Shown here: positions 1 to 5,791 of the stretch, piece by piece
Layout: every line of letters starts with the position of its first letter
Position numbering within the stretch: position 1 is the first letter of the stretch
Source of the DNA: Deltaproteobacteria bacterium
GTDB taxonomy: Bacteria > SAR324 > NAC60-12
Assembly (NCBI GenBank): GCA_002730365.1
Contig: PBZZ01000010.1
Coordinates: 11,006 to 19,955, forward strand
Direction: 5' to 3'
Length of the DNA stretch: 8,950 nucleotides
The notes under the pieces: model-generated
What the model was told of the DNA's origin: nothing
Database searches by the model: none
The model's input: the letters and a program-made list of their open reading frames with translations, nothing else
Position numbers and translations under genes: made by a program

Positions 1-54
1 GTCAGCGCAGAATTGATGCAGGAGCAAGTCGACGGAATGCTTGGTCAAGGGTAA
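1..54 (+). CDS. C-terminal tail of an upstream gene (partial)
   Basis: Frame 1 is open from the left edge and ends at a TAA at 52-54, giving 17 residues that finish in DGMLGQG. The helix-like composition (SAELMQEQVDGML) and the position 44 bases before a well-marked start make this a plausible C-terminus of a gene lying mostly outside the window. Too little is visible to name a family. The alternative is that no gene ends here, because frame 3 is also open from the edge into the TPR gene. Confidence 0.4.
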   Translation, partial: VSAELMQEQVDGMLGQG

Positions 55-88
55 TTTTAGTCAGATTAGACAACTTGTTTTTTGAGAC

Positions 89-93
89 AGGAG
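89..93 (+). promoter_or_regulatory. Ribosome binding site of the TPR gene
   Basis: AGGAG lies five bases before the ATG at 99. It fixes the start at 99 rather than at the TTG at 75. The choice is supported because a signal peptide begins exactly at this ATG. Confidence 0.75.
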
Positions 94-98
94 ACCTC

Positions 99-647
99 AT
101 GAAGTTCATTATCCCTTTTCTGTTAAGTTTCGCTATTGGCTGGAGCGGTCTGCAGGCTGACCAACGTAATCCAGAATTGCCTGATCTTTTTAGCCAACTC
201 GAACAGGCGGAAACCTCCTACACGGCAAGTCCGATTGTTCAAAACATTTGGACGATCTGGTTAAAGCATCCGGACTCACAGCTCACACAAGCCATGAAAG
301 CAGCTTCCGAGATCATGCAAAACGGTGATTTGGAGCAGGCTGAGTTGTTATTTACTCAATTGATCGAAAAAGCTCCTGGCTGGGCAGAGGCCTGGAACAA
401 GCGAGCCACCGTTCGCTACTACAGAGACAACCTAATCGGCTCAATTGCTGACATCAAGAAAACTCTTGTCTTAGAACCTCGCCACTTTGGTGCGCTCTCT
501 GGCCTAGGAATGATTCAAATGCGCCTTCAGGATTATTTAGAGGCCTTATCAACCTATGAGTCTCTGCAAAAAATCCATCCAAATTCACAGGATGTTGAAA
601 GAATACTTCCAACACTACGTCAGCAGATTTCTCAACAGTATCTCTAA
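99..647 (+). CDS. Exported tetratricopeptide-repeat protein
   Basis: This 182-residue protein begins with a short signal peptide: MKF, a hydrophobic stretch to about residue 17, and a likely cleavage site after LQA at 18-20. It should therefore act in the periplasm. Residues 60-162 hold about three TPR units, with the usual small and aromatic positions (GDLEQAELLF, WAEAWNKRA, ALSGLGMI, YLEALSTYE). The segment from IWTIW (50-54) through LEPRHFGALSGLGMI (125-139) closely resembles, from memory, a short TPR family common in alphaproteobacteria, whose partner is unknown to me. TPRs bind other proteins, so a scaffold or assembly role is inferred, not seen. The stop is 24 bases before the next gene, so the two are probably co-transcribed. 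The exported start at 99 is preferred over TTG 75, which would put charged residues ahead of the signal peptide. Confidence 0.88.
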   Translation: MKFIIPFLLSFAIGWSGLQADQRNPELPDLFSQLEQAETSYTASPIVQNIWTIWLKHPDSQLTQAMKAASEIMQNGDLEQAELLFTQLIEKAPGWAEAWNKRATVRYYRDNLIGSIADIKKTLVLEPRHFGALSGLGMIQMRLQDYLEALSTYESLQKIHPNSQDVERILPTLRQQISQQYL

Positions 648-671
648 ATCTTCCTCTTCAGACCATCATCT

Positions 672-929
672 ATGAAATTCCAGCAAGTCCAGGAACTCTG
701 GGAAATCAATCCGAATCAGTTCCTTGGATTGTTTAGTCCACCGGGTCAGAAGGAGCATCAATTATTTGCTGCACTCTGTGGAGCGGCAGTAAGGGGAAAA
801 GCTGATCTTGTCCAGATTAGTTCGCAAGAACTGGAAAGAGAATCTGGATTGAAGAGTGATGAACTCAGCGCAATGCTTGTACAACTGGAAGAAAAGGGAG
901 TAGCTCGCAGAATCAAGGAATCCAAATGA
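672..929 (+). CDS. Small winged-helix-like protein
   Basis: An 85-residue protein that I do not recognise by name. The second half (about 48-81) reads as a helix-turn-helix with a following wing: QISSQELERESGL, then a helix SDELSAMLVQLEEKG, then basic VARRI. Spacing and hydrophobic pattern match winged-helix domains in which two short helices precede a recognition helix. A helix at 28-41 could complete the fold. It has no signal peptide, so a cytoplasmic DNA-binding or protein-binding role is inferred. No Shine-Dalgarno is visible before the ATG at 672; translation may depend on the TPR gene ending 24 bases upstream. Its TGA overlaps the next ATG as ATGA, which usually means translational coupling to the carbonic-anhydrase-family gene. 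It could regulate that gene or simply travel with it. Confidence 0.72.
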   Translation: MKFQQVQELWEINPNQFLGLFSPPGQKEHQLFAALCGAAVRGKADLVQISSQELERESGLKSDELSAMLVQLEEKGVARRIKESK

Positions 930-1453
930 CTCTATCTACGCTAGGCGAGAATTATCCAAGATTACATGCCAGCGCTTATGTTGTAGAGAGCGCACAGATC
1001 ATTGGTAATGTTCGGCTGGCGGCCAAGAGTTCTGTTTGGTTTCAAAGTGTACTGAGGGGAGATTCTGATCAAATCGTGATTGGCGAAGAAACAAATGTAC
1101 AAGATGCAACCATCTGTCACGTTGATCCAGGCTTTCCTTTAGAGGTTGGTACTCGGGTCACAGTCGGTCATCGCTGCATTTTGCATGGCTGTACGATTGG
1201 AGATGACTGCCTGATCGGGATGGGAGCTATCCTGATGAACGGTGTGCGAATCGGAGAGGGAAGTATCGTTGGAGCGGGAAGTCTGTTGCTGGAAGGAACC
1301 GAAATTCCTCCTTTTTCTTTAGTAGCTGGTTCACCAGCCAAGGTGAAGAAAATCTATGGGCCCGAGATTCTTGAACAGATTCGTCAGGCAAGTGCCTATT
1401 ATGTCAGCAGAGCGGAACATTACCGCAGCAACTGGCAGAAATTCGAATCCTAG
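926..1453 (+). CDS. Gamma-carbonic-anhydrase-family protein (YrdA/PaaY-like)
   Basis: A 175-residue left-handed beta-helix protein built from hexapeptide repeats between about residues 10 and 145 ([IV]G-x-x turns such as IGEETNV, VGHRCIL, IGDDCLIGMGAIL, IGEGSIVGAGSLL). The three metal-ligand histidines of gamma carbonic anhydrases are present at His65, His82 and His87. The conserved Arg44, Asp46, Gln59 and Asp60 that organise the trimer and active site are also there. The family forms trimers with zinc or iron at subunit interfaces, and some members hydrate CO2. Many bacterial YrdA/PaaY/CaiE relatives have other or unproven activity, so catalysis here is likely but not certain. The length is normal for the short class that lacks the acidic loop of archaeal Cam. 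AAGGAA at 915-920 is five bases before the ATG, inside the preceding gene. The TAG stop overlaps the stop of the convergent gene. Confidence 0.93.
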   Translation: MTLSTLGENYPRLHASAYVVESAQIIGNVRLAAKSSVWFQSVLRGDSDQIVIGEETNVQDATICHVDPGFPLEVGTRVTVGHRCILHGCTIGDDCLIGMGAILMNGVRIGEGSIVGAGSLLLEGTEIPPFSLVAGSPAKVKKIYGPEILEQIRQASAYYVSRAEHYRSNWQKFES

Positions 1454-1851
1454 GCGCTTTGCGCAAGAGTATCATAATTCATGGGAGAGGCGTTGTAACG
1501 GTGAATTTCCGCAAATACCTGGCGCAGTTCCTGTGGACTTAGGTCTGAAAGAACCTTGTGATCGCTGCCTAGCAGACGGTTCAAAAAGAGCATCTGCTGC
1601 TCTTCAGATCGATAGCCAAAAATCCTCAGTTGTTGTCGCAAAACATCGAAGACTCTTTGACTAATTTGAGGTTGGCTTTCTTCCTCGACTACTTGAAAAT
1701 TTTCCTTGGACAGAGAACGCAACTCTTGGCGCAGTTCTACTTCTTCAGAAAGCTTTGAAAATCTTTTGCGCTCTCGGAGGACTTCCACCACAACGATCAA
1801 TCCTGTGATCATCAGGGAAATCAAACAAAAACCGAGTAGTATGGTCTCCAT
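1450..1851 (-). CDS. Small single-pass membrane protein, unknown function
   Basis: A 133-residue protein that I do not recognise. Residues 3-24 form one hydrophobic membrane segment, followed at once by basic RERKR (26-30), so the positive-inside rule puts the C-terminal part in the cytoplasm. Residues 30-60 are charged and coiled-coil-like. Residues 62-128 look like a small helical domain (SQRVFDVLRQQLRIFGYRSEEQQMLFLNRLL and SPQELRQVFAEIHRY). The ATG at 1851 is chosen because GGAG lies seven bases upstream; the TTG at 1857 would leave no room for that site. The gene converges on the carbonic anhydrase gene with no space for a terminator, and diverges from the VWA gene across a 160-base spacer. 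No functional link to either neighbour is visible. Confidence 0.75.
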   Translation of the reverse strand: METILLGFCLISLMITGLIVVVEVLRERKRFSKLSEEVELRQELRSLSKENFQVVEEESQPQISQRVFDVLRQQLRIFGYRSEEQQMLFLNRLLGSDHKVLSDLSPQELRQVFAEIHRYNASPMNYDTLAQSA

Positions 1852-1858
1852 GAACAAA

Positions 1859-1862
1859 CTCC
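1859..1862 (-). promoter_or_regulatory. Ribosome binding site of the small membrane protein gene
   Basis: On the minus strand GGAG occupies 1862 to 1859, seven bases ahead of the ATG at 1851. It decides the start against the TTG at 1857. Confidence 0.6.
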
Positions 1863-1885
1863 GTTGGTATGCGGAAGAAAAATTG

Positions 1886-1908
1886 CTAAGGCATCCGGCC
1901 TAAGGCAT
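1886..1908. repeat. 9-base direct repeat, possible operator
   Basis: CTAAGGCAT occurs at 1886-1894 and again at 1900-1908, a 14-base period. The second copy overlaps a small palindrome, GCCT-A-AGGC, at 1898-1906. The pair lies about 35-57 bases upstream of the membrane protein start and about 100 bases upstream of the VWA start, so it could be a regulator binding site. The length is short enough that chance cannot be excluded. Confidence 0.4.
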
Positions 1909-2011
1909 TGGCGCACACAAGATCTACAAAAGCACAAAGCAGACCAACCCTTCCTGTATATATTTCTCATCAAAACAACCCAACAAATACTCTTTACAGC
2001 GCAAGTAAATC

Positions 2012-3436
2012 TTGAAGAACAGCACCATTTACGCTTCTCCAGCACCACCTCGACTTGATCCCCGACCTCACGCAGACCTGCGTGCGCAGACACGCCAATT
2101 AGCAGGAAAACACCTACGAAATATAGAACTAGCACCGGCAATTCGTCGCAGTCAGGAATTACAAAATTCTCTACTCACTGAGTATGCGGGTGACTCATCA
2201 GAAAATATCGAACTTCTGAAAAAATGTCTTCAAGAAGTCAGCATTATGGGAATCAATTTTGTGATTCCCAAACGACGTGTGCTGCTCTGCGTTCATGAGA
2301 TTTTGCGTCTATCAAACCTTGGGTTTCGCTTTGGCAAACTAGACCCAGACTTTGAGATTCACCTACGGCAAGGTCGTCGTATTCCTTTTTTTCAGGGAGA
2401 GCCACTTCCCAAGCAAAACTGGGAACAAAAATTCGCTTGCGTACTCAAACACCAAATTTGCCTGGAACTTCTACAAGAATATCGTTCCGCTTTGGAAATT
2501 ATTAATCAACAACGTCAACAAACCCTTGAAAGCAAAAATAAGAATTCAAGCCTGAGTAAGGAACTACGACAGCAGGCAGAAGAGAACATGTTCCAGTTTA
2601 AAGTCCCAACCAAGTTTGATTTACTCGATCCTCCACTAATTTCAATGGAGGAAAGCCTGTTTGCTCATGATCAACAAGTGATGGAAGCGGCCCTGTCCGA
2701 TGTTGCCAAGAAAGTACTGGAGATGCAAAACCAGGGAGAGCTTCCTTCTTTATTTCAGGAAACTACGCTTCCCAAGATTCAGAGTGTACCGCACCATGTG
2801 ATGATTCTGTTGGACATGAGTGCTTCTACCTTCGAGAAAGAAATCTTTAAGCTCTCTAATCTGGTTTGTGCTGAGTTATTGAGAACTCTGCCAGCCTATT
2901 TGCCTGACTCTACGTTGAGTATTTTACCCTATAGCGACGGTGCTCAAGGCGTGATGAATAATTTTCAGAATTTCATTGCACCAGGCGGCACAACTGCCTA
3001 CGATGCCATCTTTTCATTTTCTCAGCAGTTGCTTGGGAAAACAGAAGGGCATCGAGTGGTGATTCATCTCTCTGATGGATTGCCAAACAGCTTGGAAGAT
3101 GCCTGCCAACAGGCGAAACAGTTTCCAACTCTCAATATTCATTATGGGCAAATCATTTTCGGCCATACTAAAAGAGTTGGTGACTTATCAGATTATCTGT
3201 TTGTAGATGAAGCTACTACTTCCGGGCAGGATCGTGATTCAACCCGTTTCGAAAAATACGTATCTCACTTCACTGATGTTGCCTTGGCTTCACAAGGGGA
3301 GCAAATCATACTCTGGACCGTGCAACATCTCGATGAAGCAGTGATCGCCATGCTAGATCTATTCATCGGGCAATATTTCCTGCAGCAAGCTTCACCTGAG
3401 ACTACTCATTCTGAAGACTCACCCACGTCCCTCTAG
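2012..3436 (+). CDS. VWA-domain protein, partner of the HelD-like ATPase
   Basis: A 474-residue cytoplasmic protein with no signal peptide or membrane segment. The von Willebrand factor A domain spans about 258-455. Its MIDAS metal site is complete: Asp268-x-Ser270-x-Ser272 after the hydrophobic strand VMILL, Thr327 or Thr328 in GGTTAYDA, and Asp355 in HLSDG. VWA domains use this metal to bind partner proteins, often ATPases. Residues 1-255 match no family I know: basic at 12-47, mostly helical, with a glutamine- and lysine-rich coiled-coil-like stretch at 160-195. The start is uncertain. A TAA lies just before the TTG at 2012, the first ATG is at residue 79 (inside a region that looks coding), and no Shine-Dalgarno is seen. 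The gene is 21 bases upstream of, and in frame with, the HelD-like gene, so it probably works with that ATPase; this is inferred from position. Confidence 0.85.
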   Translation: MKNSTIYASPAPPRLDPRPHADLRAQTRQLAGKHLRNIELAPAIRRSQELQNSLLTEYAGDSSENIELLKKCLQEVSIMGINFVIPKRRVLLCVHEILRLSNLGFRFGKLDPDFEIHLRQGRRIPFFQGEPLPKQNWEQKFACVLKHQICLELLQEYRSALEIINQQRQQTLESKNKNSSLSKELRQQAEENMFQFKVPTKFDLLDPPLISMEESLFAHDQQVMEAALSDVAKKVLEMQNQGELPSLFQETTLPKIQSVPHHVMILLDMSASTFEKEIFKLSNLVCAELLRTLPAYLPDSTLSILPYSDGAQGVMNNFQNFIAPGGTTAYDAIFSFSQQLLGKTEGHRVVIHLSDGLPNSLEDACQQAKQFPTLNIHYGQIIFGHTKRVGDLSDYLFVDEATTSGQDRDSTRFEKYVSHFTDVALASQGEQIILWTVQHLDEAVIAMLDLFIGQYFLQQASPETTHSEDSPTSL

Positions 3437-3457
3437 ACCTCTTACTCGTTACCTGTT

Positions 3458-5791
3458 ATGCGAACACCGGTTGCTACTCTCCCGGACGCAGTGTGTGAAG
3501 AGTTGGACTTATTACAACAAGTTCAACAAGGAGCCTTGCGTGATCAAGCTGATGAAGCTGACCCCAATTACTACGATGACATTCTCGAGTTGCGTGATTC
3601 TCTAAGTGAAGCGCATCCAGAAGATTTACCTGCGCTGACCACCCAAATTGAGCAACTGGTTCTGCTTGCTCAACGTCAACAGGAGCGGACACCACGGAAT
3701 CGAAGTTTTCACTGGCACTCCCCATATTTTGCCCACATGCGCTTACAGGAGCAGGGAAAGACGCGAGATCTATTGCTTGGCAACCAGAACTTCTTCTCAG
3801 GCCATCTCTCCTGCTCCATAGTCGATTGGAAGAAGGCTCCGGTTAGTCAAATTTTCTATCGTTACCAGGAAGAGGAAGAATATATTGAAGAGTTGGGAGG
3901 GCGTGAAGTTGAAGGACGGCTTTTACTTAGAAGACTGGTCCGTATCGAAGATGGAGTTCTACGCAGTGTCAGTTGTCCACAAGGAACGTGGTTTTTTGAA
4001 GACGGTCAGTGGTTTCAGTGGGAACAGACGAGGATTGAGCTGAGTGGTGGAAGTGGCAGTGCCACCCGACCAGTCCATGAAATTGGACCGTATCGACTGG
4101 ATAAGCACCTACCACAAATCACAGCACTAATTGATGAACGGCAGTTTGAAATCATTAGTCAGCCAGAAGCTGGAGTGATTCTTATTCAGGGTGGAGCTGG
4201 TTCGGGCAAAACAACAGTGGCTCTACATCGACTCGCCTACCTGATGACGCAAAAGTCAAACTACTTCAACAGCAATAGCATCCTACCGATTGTTTTCAAC
4301 CGGGCCCTCGCCCAGTACATCAGCAAGCTGCTACCTTCACTAGGAGTCAATGATGTAGAAGCAAAAGTATTTCAAGAATGGGTTGCCCAGTTACGTCAAC
4401 GTTTTTTCCCAGACCTGCCTTCTCGTTATGCTGAAAATACTCCCGTGAGGGTAATCGAGTTCAAGCGAAGCCCTATCATTCTTGCTTGGTGTGCTAGGGA
4501 GCTAGAGCATCGACTGGAACGATTTCAGGCTACCCTGATGAAATTGTTTAGTTCATTGACCAACGGGGGCGATGTAATCACTGTGTGGAACAGTTCTGCC
4601 AAATCTCCAGTGAACGATCGGTTATCTCGCCTGTTGAAATGGACCCAGGGGCAAGAAACCCTTACACATCTACCACCTACGCCCGATTCCTCAATCCGGC
4701 AGCGAGTAGAACGCCTAGTAGAAGATTGGTGTCCTGATGTCCTCAAGAGCCCTCAAGCATTAGCTCTTCAACTCTGGAATGATGCGCTGATTCAACGTAG
4801 AGCCTTACAGGAAGCAATCACTGATTTTGCTCCAGGTTCGTTCAGTAAAAGTCAACTCGAAGAAATTTGGAGTTGGAATGTACGTTGTTACCAGCGGCGT
4901 CAGGTCATCGTTGGAGAAAGAGTAGAGGAAGATGGAGAAACGCCCGAAGGTTGGCTAGAAAATCAGAGTCTCAGCGATGAATTGCCAACCCTAGATGAAG
5001 AAGACGACACTCTACTGTTGCTGCTTTACCAACTGACTACGGGACCTCTCCGTGGTCGGAAGAATAAATTACTGCAGTATCATCATTTGCTGGTGGATGA
5101 GGTCCAGGATTTCAGTATTCCAGAGCTTAAGTTATTACTCTCAATGACGCCTCCAGAGCGTAGAAGCGTAACGTTGGCTGGAGATATGGATCAACGTATT
5201 TTGGCAGGAAATCGCTATCAGGACTGGGATACCATGTTAGAGGCCCTGAGTGTGGAAGTTACCGCAATGGAACCGCTAACAATTGGCTACCGGTCTACCT
5301 ATGAAATTATGGAGGTTGCCAAACATGTCATTGGCCATCTAAGTGTAAATACAGTATGGGAAGCTACAAGACATGGCACGCCTGTGGAACGGTTTGGCTT
5401 TCAGCATCCAGGAGTGTTGATTGCGTTTCTAGTGGATAGTCTCGGTAGTTTACTCAGGAGAGAGCCTTCAGCTAGTGTGGTTGTACTTACACGTGAGCTA
5501 CCAGAGGCTCGAAAAATTGCAGAGCAGTTAGAACGAGCTGAGATAACAGGATTACGATTGGTTGCTGATCAGGATTTTTCTTTCAGGGCTGGAGTTGAAG
5601 TCACTGATATTTCACAAACCAAGGGACTTGAATTTGATTATGTGCTCTTAGTGGATGCGGATGCTTCAACTTATGGCCCAGATGATCTATCTCGGCACTT
5701 GCTCTACGTCGGTATCACTCGTGCTGCCCATCAATTGTGGCTGCTTCATTGCGGTAATCCATCTTCCCTCCTTCCAGACACCCTCCGCTGA
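3458..5791 (+). CDS. HelD-like superfamily 1 helicase/ATPase
   Basis: A 777-residue UvrD-fold protein with all main SF1 motifs. These are a Gln229 Q-motif candidate, Walker A GGAGSGKTT (245-253, Lys251), Walker B DEVQD (547-551), motif III LAGDMDQ (573-579), motif IV GYRS (610-613), motif V SQTKGLEFD (719-727) and motif VI LYVGITRA (749-756, Arg755). The N-terminal part identifies it as HelD-like rather than UvrD or Rep: a helical hairpin at about 11-76, SPYF at 88-91, DWKKAPVSQIFY at 123-134 (compare the DWRAPISSLFY type segment of HelD) and EVEGRLLLRRL at 150-160. Total length is close to the Bacillus enzyme. HelD uses ATP to remove and recycle RNA polymerase, its N-terminal arm entering the secondary channel; whether this copy does so is unknown. 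An acidic stretch lies at 487-517. No Shine-Dalgarno precedes the ATG. The last 105 bases, including motif VI, overlap the convergent penicillin-binding protein gene. Confidence 0.9.
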   Translation: MRTPVATLPDAVCEELDLLQQVQQGALRDQADEADPNYYDDILELRDSLSEAHPEDLPALTTQIEQLVLLAQRQQERTPRNRSFHWHSPYFAHMRLQEQGKTRDLLLGNQNFFSGHLSCSIVDWKKAPVSQIFYRYQEEEEYIEELGGREVEGRLLLRRLVRIEDGVLRSVSCPQGTWFFEDGQWFQWEQTRIELSGGSGSATRPVHEIGPYRLDKHLPQITALIDERQFEIISQPEAGVILIQGGAGSGKTTVALHRLAYLMTQKSNYFNSNSILPIVFNRALAQYISKLLPSLGVNDVEAKVFQEWVAQLRQRFFPDLPSRYAENTPVRVIEFKRSPIILAWCARELEHRLERFQATLMKLFSSLTNGGDVITVWNSSAKSPVNDRLSRLLKWTQGQETLTHLPPTPDSSIRQRVERLVEDWCPDVLKSPQALALQLWNDALIQRRALQEAITDFAPGSFSKSQLEEIWSWNVRCYQRRQVIVGERVEEDGETPEGWLENQSLSDELPTLDEEDDTLLLLLYQLTTGPLRGRKNKLLQYHHLLVDEVQDFSIPELKLLLSMTPPERRSVTLAGDMDQRILAGNRYQDWDTMLEALSVEVTAMEPLTIGYRSTYEIMEVAKHVIGHLSVNTVWEATRHGTPVERFGFQHPGVLIAFLVDSLGSLLRREPSASVVVLTRELPEARKIAEQLERAEITGLRLVADQDFSFRAGVEVTDISQTKGLEFDYVLLVDADASTYGPDDLSRHLLYVGITRAAHQLWLLHCGNPSSLLPDTLR

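Larger units (their letters stand above)
1852..2011. other. Divergent intergenic spacer, likely promoter region
   Basis: The 160 bases between the minus-strand membrane protein gene and the plus-strand VWA gene should hold promoters for both. The AT-rich stretch around 1955-1966 contains TATATA and TATATT, which could act as a -10 element on either strand. On the minus strand a TTGTTG lies 18 bases before TATATA. On the plus strand no good -35 is seen. These assignments are weak. The spacer also holds a short direct repeat, listed separately. Confidence 0.45.

Noticed and set aside
75..98. TTG start at 75 for the TPR protein
   Set aside because: It would add eight residues before a signal peptide, and the AGGAG at 89-93 fits only the ATG at 99.
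1821..2141. Minus-strand frame of 106 codons beginning with a signal-peptide-like hydrophobic stretch
   Set aside because: It lies antisense to the VWA gene start and overlaps the real membrane protein gene in another frame. Past the hydrophobic start it is Cys- and Trp-rich without a domain pattern, and no ribosome site stands out.
3434..3436. Recoding of TAG as a sense codon throughout the genome
   Set aside because: TAG ends four of the eight visible genes, including the carbonic anhydrase at its normal family length. Reading it as sense would add short meaningless tails, so it is taken as an ordinary stop.
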